Shown: positions 8,029 to 18,335, counted from the first letter of the stretch. The stretch is DNA of 45,408 nt from Chloroflexi bacterium OLB15 (GCA_001567085.1 LMZS01000050.1:1-45408); one strand, 5' to 3'. A program made the numbers and translations. Notes: a model not told the origin generated them from the letters alone.

Positions 8029-10236
8029 CTACGCACATGGAACATAAATAGTGAAGCGTGTGCCAACGCCGATTTCGCTTTCCAGCGCAATTCTACCCCG
8101 GTGATTTATCACAATCGCTTTGACGAGGCTTAAACCCAGCCCTGAGCCGCTTACATGCTCAACGCCGCGCTGCTTACCCCGATAAAAGCGATCAAAAATA
8201 CGCTCGTGTAGTTCCGCTGCGATTCCTACACCGGTATCTGAAACGCTAAACACAATTTCACCGTTGTCACGTTCAGCGGCGACCTTCACGCTGCCGCCCG
8301 CCGGGGTAAACTTTATCGCGTTTTCAATTAAATTGATAATTGCACGTTCAAATTGTTGCACATCGCACAAAATCAGTGGTAAGTCGTCATCTGCCACATA
8401 ATCAAGCACCACGCTCTGTTCGCGCGCAAATTCGCGAATTTCATGAACGGCATCCTCAATAATCCGCACAGGCGCGCATAATTCTAACGCAAGCGCGCCA
8501 TCGCGCAGGCGCTCAAGATCAAGAATGCCGCGAATAATGCGGTTCATACGCTGAAGCTGGCGGTCAATAGTATCCAGCGATTGGCGCACATCTTCGCTGC
8601 CAGTCTCGTAAATATCTTCATGAAGCAAATCCACATTTGCCATCGCCGCCTGAAGTGGATTTTTGAGATCGTGGCTGGTCATGCGCACCATTTCGCTCTT
8701 TAGGCGATCCAGCTCTTTAAGCTGGGTGATATCGTTCAGCACAGCCACCCACCCTTGCATCTTTGGCCGCCCTAGCCCTGCCACGTGGCACAGATAGATT
8801 TTGTCCCCCAACTCAGCTTCGTAAGTGAATGATCGTCGTTTTCGGATTTCGCGAAGGGCTTTACGCAAGTTGTTTGGGAACGCCGATGCTGGCAGCAGAT
8901 CGGCAATTGGCGCATTCGGATCAACCGTTTGCGCGCCCACCAATGCAGCCGCCGCAGGATTGGCAAAAATCAGATTAAATTCGCGGTCAATCGCAATAAC
9001 CGGGCTGTCCGTGCTGACCAGCACAGTTTCCAGTTGGTTTCGGCTTTGCTCAATTTGAACATTCAATTCAGTTTGGCCGGCAAACAACCTACTCTGAATG
9101 ATAGCAACAGCCGCCTGTGCTGCCAGCAGTTGCAACAGATAGGCATCTTCCCTATCGAACAACCGCCCATGTCGTGACGCTACAACCATCAATGCGCCCA
9201 CAGGATCGCCACCAGCCACCAGCGGGGCACACATCACCGCGCCAAAAAATTCGCTGGCATAGGCAAATTCGTGGCTGCCCTTCCAATCGCGCGCATAATC
9301 ATCAAGCTGAATCAGCTTGCCAGTTTGCACAGCAGTTCCCGCCACGCCCTCGCCCAGTGGCAGCCGGCTTCCAAGACGGTCATTGATCAATTCATAGGTT
9401 GTCTTAAGCGACAAACCGTCATCTTCAAGCAGAAAAATCGCCGCGCCATCAGCCTCAAGCAGTTCAGCAGACTGCCGCACCAGTTGTTCCAGAATCGAAT
9501 CCACTGCATTCTGACTGGCAATGGAGGCGATCACATTACGTATCGCCTCTACCTGAGACTTACGCTCAGCCAGTGGGCGAAAAATCTCCTGCTGCAAAAT
9601 GCCCACGCTGATGACAAGCGTCGCTAATGCGCCGATCACAGTGGAGATTAGAAAGGTATCTAGCTCAGGATTCAGAAATCCGATGCTCTGCCCGATGATG
9701 AACAACAGCAGGCCAAATTTAAGCACACGCAAGCGTATTTTTCGCTGATAGCGCCAGAGCAAATACAGCGCTGCCCCATCAAACAGCAGGTAAAAAAGGA
9801 GCAGCGGCGTTCGCGTTTGCAGAAATAGAGAGCCATCCGCATCAATGACAAAGGGATCTGGCGCCCCCGCAGCGAAGATCGCAACGCGATAGGTAAAGAG
9901 GATTACCAGCGCTGCCAGAAGCAAGATGCGAAAGCGGCGTGAGTACATCTTCACCAGCGAAGCAACGAGCGCATACAGCGCGATGCTTGAGCCAGTGAAG
10001 CCAAATTCCAGCATAATCAGGGGAAAACGCGCGGCTGAGCCTTCTACGCCGATCAATATAACAGCCTGCGCAAGAAATGAACCAAGATTCCACAGCAGCA
10101 CCAACGCCAGAAATACGGCAAAAAATTGGGTGATTTCCTTGCGTACATCGTGCCACAGCAAAATGAAGAGAAAACTGAGGGCAAGCGCGAGCGTTAGCCC
10201 ATTGATGAGCAGGGTTAAGCCGTTGGTTGCCTGCAT
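8029..10236 (-). CDS. Histidine kinase with 7TM, GAF and PAS domains
   Basis: A 735-residue membrane sensor kinase. Seven hydrophobic spans lie in residues 8-213 (about 8-28, 36-60, 72-95, 103-123, 144-161, 171-189 and 194-213). A GAF domain (about 240-385), a PAS domain (about 400-508) and the HisKA/HATPase core follow. The phosphorylated histidine is H522 in SHDLKNPLQ. ATP-site motifs are NLIENAIKF (N box, 635-643), SDTGVGIA (G1, 666-673) and GSGLGLSLV (G2, 697-705). It starts 7 bases after the response-regulator gene and presumably phosphorylates that regulator. The ligand is unknown; the downstream propeller protein is a possible extracytoplasmic partner. Confidence 0.95.
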   Translation of the reverse strand: MQATNGLTLLINGLTLALALSFLFILLWHDVRKEITQFFAVFLALVLLWNLGSFLAQAVILIGVEGSAARFPLIMLEFGFTGSSIALYALVASLVKMYSRRFRILLLAALVILFTYRVAIFAAGAPDPFVIDADGSLFLQTRTPLLLFYLLFDGAALYLLWRYQRKIRLRVLKFGLLLFIIGQSIGFLNPELDTFLISTVIGALATLVISVGILQQEIFRPLAERKSQVEAIRNVIASIASQNAVDSILEQLVRQSAELLEADGAAIFLLEDDGLSLKTTYELINDRLGSRLPLGEGVAGTAVQTGKLIQLDDYARDWKGSHEFAYASEFFGAVMCAPLVAGGDPVGALMVVASRHGRLFDREDAYLLQLLAAQAAVAIIQSRLFAGQTELNVQIEQSRNQLETVLVSTDSPVIAIDREFNLIFANPAAAALVGAQTVDPNAPIADLLPASAFPNNLRKALREIRKRRSFTYEAELGDKIYLCHVAGLGRPKMQGWVAVLNDITQLKELDRLKSEMVRMTSHDLKNPLQAAMANVDLLHEDIYETGSEDVRQSLDTIDRQLQRMNRIIRGILDLERLRDGALALELCAPVRIIEDAVHEIREFAREQSVVLDYVADDDLPLILCDVQQFERAIINLIENAIKFTPAGGSVKVAAERDNGEIVFSVSDTGVGIAAELHERIFDRFYRGKQRGVEHVSGSGLGLSLVKAIVINHRGRIALESEIGVGTRFTIYVPCA

Positions 10237-10243
10237 TTTGCGG

Positions 10244-10954
10244 CTACATCAGTCTCTGCGTGCTGTGAGTCTGTTTTTCAAAGCGATAGCCGATCCTGTG
10301 TTCCGTCAGGATGTACAACGGATTCGCCGGATCGCGCTCAATCTTCCTTCGCAGTTGGCTGATATACACACGCGGGTAGTACACATCATCTATATATTCC
10401 CGCCCCCACACATGCTCCAGCAAATCACGCTGGTTCACCACGCGGCCTGAATTTTCCAGCAGCACCGCCAGTAGTTTAAATTCGGTGGGCGTAAGATGTA
10501 CTTTTTTGCCGTTCACATGCACATGGCGGCGATGTAAATCTACGCTCAAATAGCCATCATCGTAACGCTGTTCAGTCTCAATATTGGTCATCGAAGATCG
10601 GCGCAGTAATGCTTGTACCCGCGCCACAAATTCATTCAGGCGCACTGGCTTGGTCAGGTACTCATCCGCGCCTGCATTCAAACCATCAATAATATCTTCT
10701 TCAGTGATCGCGTTTGCCGAGAGCATCATGATCGGGGTGTCAGCGATCTCGCGAATACGCCGGCAAACGGTCAACCCGTCCATGCCTTCAGGCATCACAA
10801 TGTCAAGAATGACCAGATCGGGGCGTTCAGCGTGAAAACTGCGCAGCCCCTCCAGCCCATCTTTACATAACACAACTTCAAACCCGTCACGCAGCAGCTT
10901 TCGGCCTAAGGCCTCGCGTATCGCAGCCTCATCGTCAACGATCATCACTTTCAT
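10244..10954 (-). CDS. OmpR/PhoB-family response regulator
   Basis: A 236-residue two-domain regulator. The receiver (1-118) has acidic residues D7 and D8, phospho-acceptor D51 in VILDIVMP, a serine switch residue in IMMLSA and K101 in YLTKPV. A two-residue insertion (EG) sits in the usual MPxxDG turn. The C-terminal winged helix (about 130-230) has the PTEFKLLAVL and GIGYRF signatures. It is the first gene of the - strand run and is followed 7 bases later by its likely cognate kinase. SD is AGAGG shortly before the ATG. Target genes are not evident; autoregulation is plausible (palindrome at 10974-10985). Confidence 0.95.
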   Translation of the reverse strand: MKVMIVDDEAAIREALGRKLLRDGFEVVLCKDGLEGLRSFHAERPDLVILDIVMPEGMDGLTVCRRIREIADTPIMMLSANAITEEDIIDGLNAGADEYLTKPVRLNEFVARVQALLRRSSMTNIETEQRYDDGYLSVDLHRRHVHVNGKKVHLTPTEFKLLAVLLENSGRVVNQRDLLEHVWGREYIDDVYYPRVYISQLRRKIERDPANPLYILTEHRIGYRFEKQTHSTQRLM

Positions 10955-10973
10955 AGACGCCTCTGCGTTTTCT

Positions 10974-10985
10974 GGCGAAATCGCC
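10974..10985. promoter_or_regulatory. Palindrome in the leader of the response-regulator gene
   Basis: GGCGA-AA-TCGCC is a perfect 5-base inverted repeat about 20 bases upstream of the regulator start codon, in a divergent promoter region. It could be an operator or a small RNA hairpin. The evidence is symmetry and position only. Confidence 0.3.
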
Positions 10986-11089
10986 GTATCCTATACGATC
11001 AGCTTACCTTAGCGTAGCATATGATTGCCCTCTGAAAAATAAGGCATAATAGAGGCAATGCAGCTTTCTTGGATTCTGAGGTTCAACGA

Positions 11090-12712
11090 GTGAAGCAGTT
11101 TTACAGGTTGTTTCAGGCTCAAAAACAGAATTTATTGCGCGTTTCGCTCTTCTGCACCTTGCTACTGGTAGTTGCCGCCTGCGATAGTCGCGAAGAACTG
11201 CCCTCCATGATCATCACGCTTGTCGTAGATGGGCAGCAGCGCGCTATCGCTGAAGATATGCCCATTACAGTAGGCGAAATCTTACGGCAAGAGGAAATCT
11301 TGCTTGGCCCGCTGGATGAAGTGAACCCGCCGCAGTTTAGCCAGATCGCTGACGGCATGCGCATCACAGTAGCCCGCGTAAGCGAAGAATCAAGCTGCGA
11401 AGAAGTAGAAGTTCCGTACCAAAGCCGGACAATACCTAATGAGGCGCTAGCCCCCGGCGAAACCCGCCTGGCACAACCAGGGCGCGGCGGCACCGAACAG
11501 GTATGCTACCGCATTACCATTCGTGATGGTGTGCGCGGCGAGCCTGTCCTCATTAGCCGCGTACCAATGTCTGAGCCGCAGGAAGAAATTATCTACGTTG
11601 GGCCTTCAGGCGAGCTTGATCCGGTGCCGATCACCGGAACGCTGGCCTATATCAGCAGTGGCAACGTGTGGGCAATGCGCAACACCAGCACATCAAAGCG
11701 TGCGCTGACCAATACGAACGATGTAGACGGCCGCGTTCTTAGCCTTTCAGATGATGGCCGCAGCCTGATTTTCACCCGTCAGAGTAATCGGAATGATGCA
11801 AACATCTTCAATCAGCTGTGGTTATTGCCAGACACAACCCTCACGCTCGATCCAATTGCCCTAATGCCAGAAAATGTCCTTGCCGCCGATTGGGTGCCGG
11901 GGTTGGAAAATACGGTTAGCTACTCCACTGGCGAAGTGACCGATGTAGCCCCTGGCTGGCGCGCCAATAATGACCTGTTCATTATGTCCATTGATCCGCA
12001 AAGCGGTACGCCGCTGCAGGTACAGCCGTTGGTGCCGCCATCATCGTTCGGGCTGTACAACTGGTGGGGAACAAACTTTCAATGGTCTCCAGATGGCACC
12101 GCGCTGGCATGGGTACGCGCAGACTCAATCGGCCTGGTTGACTTGAACACGGGTGATTTCCAAACGCTGCTGAGCTATCCCGTTTTTGAAACCCGCCAAT
12201 CATGGTCATGGCGCGCAACCGTGTCGTTCTCACCTGATCAAAGCCTGATTCTGACTACGGTGCATGGCGCGCCAATCGGCAACGAGCCGCCGCAAACCAG
12301 CCCCGCATTTCATGTAGCAGTCACCGATGTCAGTGGTTCATTCAACGCCAATGTTGCTGAAAATACTGGCATCTGGTCTACGCCGCAGTACTCCCCCATC
12401 CTCACCAATCAAAATGGGCGGCAAGTTGGTTATATGGCCTATTTGCGCGCGCGTGATCTCTCAAACAGCATCAATCAGGGCGCTGAATATGATCTGGTTG
12501 TTGCTGATAGAGATGGCAGCAATGCGCGGGTGATCTTTCCCGCCGCCGGCCAGCAAGCGCTGAATAGCAACGCCTCGATTACCTGGAGCCCTGATGGAGC
12601 GCAGATCGCTTTCATCTATCAGGGTAACTTGTGGCTGGTTGATGTCGCCTCTGGCGCGTCACATCAGCTTACTCTGGACGGGAATGCCTCGCAGCCGATC
12701 TGGACGCGATGA
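11090..12712 (+). CDS. Lipoprotein with DUF348/G5 domains and a PD40 (TolB-like) beta-propeller
   Basis: A 540-residue lipoprotein. GTG 11090 is preferred because GAGG at 11078-11081 lies 8 bases upstream; an in-frame TTG at 11069 is the alternative. A signal peptide ends in LLVVAAC, giving lipidated C31. Residues about 40-97 resemble the ubiquitin-like DUF348 module (LVVDGQ, TVGEIL) and about 99-172 a G5 domain, a pair common in cell-wall proteins binding glycans. From about 185 to the end there are WD40-like PD40 repeats (SLSDDGRSLIF, QWSPDGTALAW, TWSPDGAQIAF), as in TolB. The stop overlaps the next start (ATGA), coupling it to the glycan gene. It probably sits on the outside of the membrane near the polymerisation machinery. 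Confidence 0.85.
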   Translation: MKQFYRLFQAQKQNLLRVSLFCTLLLVVAACDSREELPSMIITLVVDGQQRAIAEDMPITVGEILRQEEILLGPLDEVNPPQFSQIADGMRITVARVSEESSCEEVEVPYQSRTIPNEALAPGETRLAQPGRGGTEQVCYRITIRDGVRGEPVLISRVPMSEPQEEIIYVGPSGELDPVPITGTLAYISSGNVWAMRNTSTSKRALTNTNDVDGRVLSLSDDGRSLIFTRQSNRNDANIFNQLWLLPDTTLTLDPIALMPENVLAADWVPGLENTVSYSTGEVTDVAPGWRANNDLFIMSIDPQSGTPLQVQPLVPPSSFGLYNWWGTNFQWSPDGTALAWVRADSIGLVDLNTGDFQTLLSYPVFETRQSWSWRATVSFSPDQSLILTTVHGAPIGNEPPQTSPAFHVAVTDVSGSFNANVAENTGIWSTPQYSPILTNQNGRQVGYMAYLRARDLSNSINQGAEYDLVVADRDGSNARVIFPAAGQQALNSNASITWSPDGAQIAFIYQGNLWLVDVASGASHQLTLDGNASQPIWTR

Positions 12713-15700
12713 AACGCCCGCTGATTATTTTCCTCATCGCGCTGGCTGCGCTGGCGGGAAGCCTTGTCGCCTTAGCATCCTCAATTCAGGCGCGCAATTT
12801 CACGCTGCGTGGCTATCGCGATGCCACGCTAACGGCTGACCTGCCTTTCTGGATTCCGCGTTTAGGCGTCAATGCCGAACTCACTCAGTATTCGCCGGAT
12901 GAGATTACGCGCAATCTTGATTTAATGCGCGCGGCGAACATCACCTGGGTTCGGCAGATGGTGCGCTGGGACGAAATTGAGCCATCTGCGGGAACTTATG
13001 ATTGGGAACGATGGGATGCCATCATTGCGGCATTTGAAAGCGATCCTTCCCTCAAGCTGATCCCGGTGCTGGTTGGAAGCCCTGTGTGGGCACATCCAGC
13101 CAATGACAGCGTATTAGCGCCGCCTGACGATCCGGCAGATTTCGCAAATTTCACGCGGGCATTCGCTGAACGCTACGGGCATGTCGTAGACAGCTACCAA
13201 ATATGGGATGAACCAAACTTATACGCGGCCTGGGGCGGTGAACCTCGCGCCGCTGATTATCTGGCAATGCTGTCTGCCGCCTACACAGCAATTCATGCGG
13301 CAGATAGTGGCGCTGCCGTCATTGCCGCAGCGTTGGCGCCTACAACCGAACAGGGGCCAGAAAATATCAGTGACTGGCAATACCTTGACGATTTACTGGC
13401 TTTAGGTGGGGCGCGCTTCATGGACGCTGCTGCCGCTAAGCCCTATGGTTTTGATTCACCGCCAGAAGACCGCACGGTTAGCGAAAATGCCCTGAATTTT
13501 TCGCGTATTATCGGCTTACGCGAAATACTGGAAGCGCGCCACGCCGGACAGATGCCCTTGTGGGCAAGCAATTGGGGTTGGAACGCGCTGCAAGGGGACT
13601 GGCAGGGGGCAGAGTCTATCTGGGGGCAAGTTAGCCCGCAGCAGCAGGTCGAATATACGCTTACCGCTCTGGATCGGGCAGAACGCGAATGGCCTTGGTT
13701 AAGCGGCATGATCCTCTATCACTGGCAGCCCGATGCCCCGCCAGATGATCCCGTTTGGGGTTTTGCCCTGATTAACCAGAATGGGCAGCCAGGCGCCCTA
13801 TACAATGCATTAACGCAGCGCCCATCACCGGTAAGTGCGCAAAACGGGTTGTACTTTGCCGCAAACCCCTTTGCGGGATATAGCGGCGTGTGGTCGTTCA
13901 GCCCATTGGGCGCGGATATTGGCTGGATACAAGACAGCCAGCTTGACTTTCAATTTTCCGGGCAAGACATCTCCCTGCTTGTGCGCGAAGATGATTATGT
14001 TGCGCTGCTTTATGCCACCGTAGATGATCGGCCAGCCAACGCCCTACCCCATGATGCAGCAGGTAACGCCTATCTACTGCTCACCAGCGACACGCTTGAG
14101 CCGACCACAGAACTTATCGCCCTGAGTCGTGGGCTAGTAAATGGTCAGCACAATTTGCATATCGCCGCAGATCGTGGTTGGGATCGATGGGCAATTGCTG
14201 GCTATGGCGTCAGTTCAGGCAGCCTTGCATTACCCTACGAACGTCAGATCAGCGTGGCTATCTTCGCCTCAATAATCGCGTTAATCAGCACGCTTGTCGC
14301 GGGGTTTGCCGTAAATTGGTTAAGCATCTTCTCGTGGATGGCCGGTGTCTGGCGCGGGTTGGGCGAAATCCTCCAATTCGCGATTGCCGCCATCACATCC
14401 ATCGCCCTCATGCTGGGAATGCTGATGACCTGGGGAAGCAGTACGCCAGAAATTCTGCGTCGCGAACCGGTACAAATCAGCATCGCGCTGGCCGCTGCCG
14501 GAATCCTCTACCTTTCGCCGTGGTTTATTCTTGCGCTGGCAGCCGCCTTTGCCCTGTTATGGATCATCTATCAGCGTATCCAGCTCGGATTGATGCTGGT
14601 TATTATCTTTGCCCCGCTATTTCTGTTTCCGGTTGAGATTAAGAACTTCCCGGCAGCAGAACTTATTCTGCTGTTGACCGCTGTTGCATGGGGGTTGAAG
14701 GGATTAGCTTCGTGGGGGCGCGCCCGGCAATCCCGGAATACAGCCTTTACAGAAATACCGTTTTACGCCCGCCTACATCTGTTAGATTGGGGAGTGATCG
14801 CCTACGCGATCATCGGCGTGCTTGCAGCAGGATGGTCAGCCCAACGCGGCGAAGCATTGACTGACCTGCGCACAATGTATCTTGAGCCAGCCCTGTTTTA
14901 TGCCATCCTACGCACCACTGCTCGCAGCCCAAAAGACCTGCTGAACCTGGTAGATGCGCTTATCCTTGCTGGCCTGCTGGTATCTGCGATTGGCTTAATT
15001 CAATTTACGATGGGCGAAGGCATCATCACCGCAGAAGGCGGCGCACGGCGGCTTGCCAGCGTTTATGGCTCGCCCAATAATGTTGCGCTGCTGCTCGAAC
15101 GCTGCTTACCCTTTGTACTGGCATTTCTACTGCTGCCCGTTGACCGCGCTCGCCGTATCGCTGCCGCAATAGCATTTGCGATCATGCTGGGAACACTGCT
15201 GCTAACGCAAAGCGCAGGCGCGTTATTCATTGGCGTTCCGATAGCGCTGGCGGTAGTGGTTTTGCTGGCGCTTAGGAAACGGGCGCTGATTCCTTTGGGA
15301 ATCCTGATCACAACGGGGATAGCTCTTTTCGCGCTGCTCTCTAACACTGATCGCTTTTCGCGTTTACTCACAGGCGAAGGCACCAGCTTTTTCAGGGTGC
15401 GTTTGTGGGAAAGCGCCTTGCAAATGTTGAAAGATCACCCGCTAACCGGCATCGGCCTTGATCAGTTCTTATACATGTATCGTGGGCAATATATTCAACC
15501 TGATGCGTGGCAAGAGCCTAACCTTTCACACCCTCACAATTGGTTTCTAGATACCTGGCTGCGAACCGGCATCGGCGGCGTTTTGATCATGTTCTATCTT
15601 CTGATCACATTTTTTGCCGGAACATTCAAAGCATATCTGCATTTCTTCGCTCAGAATCATTTGATGACCGCGCTGGCGACGGGCGCAATCGGAAGCATGG

Positions 15701-15855
15701 CCGCGCTTCTAACGCATGGGCTGGTGGATAACAGCATTTTCGTGAATGATCTGGTCATCATCTTCATGCTGCTTTTAGGGTTAGCAGCGCAGTTATCCCG
15801 CCTGGCTTTGCCCGCAGCGCATCAAAATGATAGCACCGCCAAACTTCAGGGATAG
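12709..15855 (+). CDS. Glycoside-hydrolase-like domain fused to an O-antigen ligase/polymerase-type membrane domain
   Basis: A 1048-residue fusion. A membrane anchor (about 4-25) leads to an exported (beta/alpha)8 glycosidase-like domain (about 48-375) resembling GH39/GH5 clan proteins, with the acid/base motif IWDEPN (E168). At the site where relatives have the nucleophile in TEFGW, this protein reads ASNWGW (286-291), so that glutamate is missing. A beta-rich stretch (about 376-505) follows. From about 512 to 1035 are many membrane spans and the Wzy_C signature region (LWESALQMLKDHPLTGIG, then HPHNWFLDTW at 941-950). It is probably involved in polymerising or ligating a surface glycan, with the N-terminal domain binding rather than cutting it. 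Coupled by ATGA to the preceding lipoprotein. Confidence 0.82.
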   Translation: MKRPLIIFLIALAALAGSLVALASSIQARNFTLRGYRDATLTADLPFWIPRLGVNAELTQYSPDEITRNLDLMRAANITWVRQMVRWDEIEPSAGTYDWERWDAIIAAFESDPSLKLIPVLVGSPVWAHPANDSVLAPPDDPADFANFTRAFAERYGHVVDSYQIWDEPNLYAAWGGEPRAADYLAMLSAAYTAIHAADSGAAVIAAALAPTTEQGPENISDWQYLDDLLALGGARFMDAAAAKPYGFDSPPEDRTVSENALNFSRIIGLREILEARHAGQMPLWASNWGWNALQGDWQGAESIWGQVSPQQQVEYTLTALDRAEREWPWLSGMILYHWQPDAPPDDPVWGFALINQNGQPGALYNALTQRPSPVSAQNGLYFAANPFAGYSGVWSFSPLGADIGWIQDSQLDFQFSGQDISLLVREDDYVALLYATVDDRPANALPHDAAGNAYLLLTSDTLEPTTELIALSRGLVNGQHNLHIAADRGWDRWAIAGYGVSSGSLALPYERQISVAIFASIIALISTLVAGFAVNWLSIFSWMAGVWRGLGEILQFAIAAITSIALMLGMLMTWGSSTPEILRREPVQISIALAAAGILYLSPWFILALAAAFALLWIIYQRIQLGLMLVIIFAPLFLFPVEIKNFPAAELILLLTAVAWGLKGLASWGRARQSRNTAFTEIPFYARLHLLDWGVIAYAIIGVLAAGWSAQRGEALTDLRTMYLEPALFYAILRTTARSPKDLLNLVDALILAGLLVSAIGLIQFTMGEGIITAEGGARRLASVYGSPNNVALLLERCLPFVLAFLLLPVDRARRIAAAIAFAIMLGTLLLTQSAGALFIGVPIALAVVVLLALRKRALIPLGILITTGIALFALLSNTDRFSRLLTGEGTSFFRVRLWESALQMLKDHPLTGIGLDQFLYMYRGQYIQPDAWQEPNLSHPHNWFLDTWLRTGIGGVLIMFYLLITFFAGTFKAYLHFFAQNHLMTALATGAIGSMAALLTHGLVDNSIFVNDLVIIFMLLLGLAAQLSRLALPAAHQNDSTAKLQG

Positions 15856-15915
15856 CAACAAAAGACGTGTGTGTTACACTAATTTCCGGTCGGGTTCTGT
15901 CATTCCGGAGTGATT

Positions 15916-16851
15916 GTGCGCGTACTAATCACCGGCGCTGCCGGTTTCGTCGGTTCACATCTCAGTGACCGTTTTATTGCTGAAGGCCATAGCGTGGTTG
16001 GCATGGATAATTTCATCACAGGCAATCCGCGCAATATCGCCCATCTTATCGGCAATCCCAATTTCAGATTCATCCGCCACGATGTCACCAATTACATCTA
16101 TGTGGCTGGAAAGATTGACGCTGTGCTGCATTTTGCCTCGCCCGCCAGCCCGATTGATTACCTGAAACTACCGATTCAAACGCTCAAAGTTGGCTCGCTG
16201 GGTACCCATAACGCCCTAGGATTGGCATTGGCGAAAGATGCCAGGTTCCTGCTGGCTTCCACCTCCGAAATCTACGGTGATCCGCTGCAGCACCCTCAGA
16301 GTGAAGATTATGCGGGCAACGTCAATACCATTGGCCCGCGCGGCGTTTACGATGAAGCCAAGCGCTTTGCCGAATCCATTACGATGGCCTATCACCGCGC
16401 GCATGGTTTGCCAACCCGCATCGTGCGTATATTCAACACCTATGGCCCCCGTATGCGCCTTGATGATGGCCGCGTGGTGCCAAACTTTATCGGTCAGGCC
16501 ATTCGTGGTGAGCCGCTAACGGTCTATGGTGATGGCACACAAACGCGCAGTTTCCAGTATGTTAGCGATCTGATTGAAGGCGTTTATCGTTTGCTGGCTT
16601 CTGAGTTCAGCGATCCAGTAAATATCGGCACGCAAGACGAACTCTCGATGATCGCGTTTGCCGAGTTGATCAATGACATCACCGGCAATAAAGCGGGCAT
16701 CATTTTCAAGCAGTCGGATCGTATTCTTGGCGATCCGCAAACGCGCCGCCCTGACACAACCCGCGCGCAAACCATTCTTGGCTGGCGTCCGGTTGTGCCT
16801 CTGCGAGAGGGGCTTGAGCGCACCATCGAGTATTTCCGTGAGGTGATGTGA
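15916..16851 (+). CDS. UDP-glucuronate decarboxylase (UDP-xylose synthase)-like SDR
   Basis: A 311-residue extended short-chain dehydrogenase. It has the NAD motif GAAGFVG (7-13), the UXS block [14 protein letters not shown] (115-118), catalytic Y145-x3-K149 in VYDEAKR, and [10 protein letters not shown] and GDGTQTRSF. These segments closely follow UDP-glucuronate decarboxylases, which make UDP-xylose for glycans; a dTDP-glucose dehydratase is a less likely alternative. GTG 15916 is chosen over GTG 15910 because GGAG at 15907-15910 gives 5-base spacing and the protein then begins [10 protein letters not shown], as in the family. Its stop overlaps the next start as GTGA. The context is the surface-glycan block. 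Confidence 0.9.
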   Translation: MRVLITGAAGFVGSHLSDRFIAEGHSVVGMDNFITGNPRNIAHLIGNPNFRFIRHDVTNYIYVAGKIDAVLHFASPASPIDYLKLPIQTLKVGSLGTHNALGLALAKDARFLLASTSEIYGDPLQHPQSEDYAGNVNTIGPRGVYDEAKRFAESITMAYHRAHGLPTRIVRIFNTYGPRMRLDDGRVVPNFIGQAIRGEPLTVYGDGTQTRSFQYVSDLIEGVYRLLASEFSDPVNIGTQDELSMIAFAELINDITGNKAGIIFKQSDRILGDPQTRRPDTTRAQTILGWRPVVPLREGLERTIEYFREVM

Positions 16852-18335
16852 GTCTTAGCGTTCGCGCACTGAATCCGGAACGTTTCTCCTACAGAATGTT
16901 CTGGACGATTGCGGCGATTGCAGTTGGAATCGCCGCCGGTGTGTTAACGCTAGAACCTTTCGCTATTCTCTGCGCAGTCATTGCTATCGGCCTGTGTGCG
17001 CTTATTTCCCCGTTGGCAGCGGTTGGGGTGATGCTGGTTATTTCGCCGCTGCGCACGCTGGTTGCAACCGAATCCACCATTCAACTGCCGCTGGATATCG
17101 GCCAATTAACCTTTGTCCTCACCATTGGCGCATGGCTTATACAAAGACTGCTGCGCCAACGCACGTTGTTCGGATGGCAATATTCCCCTGCATACACAGC
17201 AGTTCTGTTTTTCTTTATCCCCGCCTCTCTTAGCCTGTTCGCCGCGCTTATGCCTTCAGCATGGGTGACCGAATGGCTGAAATGGGTACAGGTGCTGGTG
17301 CTAATCACCCTTTGCCTTGATCTTGCCCGACAGCGCGAATGGGCATGGCTAACCTTTACGTTAGTTGCGTCAGGCATTCCAAACGCCATCATTGGCATTT
17401 ATCAATATTTTGGCGGCAGCGGAGCGCTGCACCTGATCATCGAAGATGGGCATTTTCGCGCATTTGGTACATTCGGGCAGCCAAACCCCTTTGGCGGTTT
17501 TATGGGGCTGCTGACCCCACTGGCAGTTGGGGCAGCATTCGGCGCGTTGGTCAGCGTATGGTCATCGCGGCGAAAACTCAATCATTTTTCGGCTAAATAT
17601 CTCGCGATTGCAATCTTTTATCTGGCGTGCGCGGCGCTGTTCGCCGCATGCGTAATTCTTTCGTGGAGTCGTGGCGCATGGCTCGGCTTGTTTGCCAGCC
17701 TGCTGGCGGTAGTGGTTGCTATTCCGCGCCGCTGGTTGCACAGTTTACTACTGCTTGTCGCGGCTCTGGGGATAGGCGCGGCTTTGTGGTCATTCAACCT
17801 TCTGCCCAATTCAATTATCAGTCGCGTTACCAGCGTCTTTGAAGATACATTCTCCGTCACCGATGTACGCGGCGTGGACATAGATCCGCAAAATTATGCG
17901 GTGATTGAGCGCTTAGCCCACTGGCAAGCGGCGCTAGAAATGGCGCGCGCGCACCCCTTTTTAGGCGTTGGCTTCGGAAACTATGAGGCCGCGTACGAAG
18001 ATTATCGCCTGATCAACTGGAAATTTTCATTAGGCCACGCCCACAATTTCTACTTGAATGTTCTGGCCGAGACTGGCATGATCGGGCTAGTTGGTTACGG
18101 CCTCATGTGGCTAAGCCTGCTGTATATGACGTGGCGTGCGCGCGCGCATCCTGATTTACTGGCACGCGGTATCGCCGTTGGCTTACTTGGTACGTGGATC
18201 TATCTCTCTGTACACAGTTTGACCGATAATTTATACGTCAATAATCTATTTCTCCACCTTGGTGTTATGTTGGGTCTTATCACAGTCCTGTATCATCAAA
18301 TGAGCAGCGGCATTGAGATTTCGAGGCTTCGATGA
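16848..18335 (+). CDS. O-antigen ligase/polymerase family membrane protein (Wzy_C)
   Basis: A 495-residue polytopic membrane protein with about 11-12 hydrophobic spans. The Wzy_C-type region includes [11 protein letters not shown] and [11 protein letters not shown], then a large loop (about 330-395) containing [11 protein letters not shown] and GHAHNFYLN, where the histidine is characteristic. Such proteins transfer or polymerise undecaprenyl-linked glycans outside the membrane. It starts at GTG 16848, overlapping the upstream stop by four bases, with GAGG at 16840-16843. Its own stop overlaps the next gene by ATGA. It is a second ligase-like protein in the block besides the C-terminal half of the 12709-15855 fusion. 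Confidence 0.88.
   Translation: MSLSVRALNPERFSYRMFWTIAAIAVGIAAGVLTLEPFAILCAVIAIGLCALISPLAAVGVMLVISPLRTLVATESTIQLPLDIGQLTFVLTIGAWLIQRLLRQRTLFGWQYSPAYTAVLFFFIPASLSLFAALMPSAWVTEWLKWVQVLVLITLCLDLARQREWAWLTFTLVASGIPNAIIGIYQYFGGSGALHLIIEDGHFRAFGTFGQPNPFGGFMGLLTPLAVGAAFGALVSVWSSRRKLNHFSAKYLAIAIFYLACAALFAACVILSWSRGAWLGLFASLLAVVVAIPRRWLHSLLLLVAALGIGAALWSFNLLPNSIISRVTSVFEDTFSVTDVRGVDIDPQNYAVIERLAHWQAALEMARAHPFLGVGFGNYEAAYEDYRLINWKFSLGHAHNFYLNVLAETGMIGLVGYGLMWLSLLYMTWRARAHPDLLARGIAVGLLGTWIYLSVHSLTDNLYVNNLFLHLGVMLGLITVLYHQMSSGIEISRLR

Noticed and set aside
15856..15915. Promoter with GTGTTACAC palindrome before the UDP-glucuronate decarboxylase gene
   Set aside because: The short palindrome is visible at 15871-15879, but no -35/-10 pair with good spacing accompanies it.
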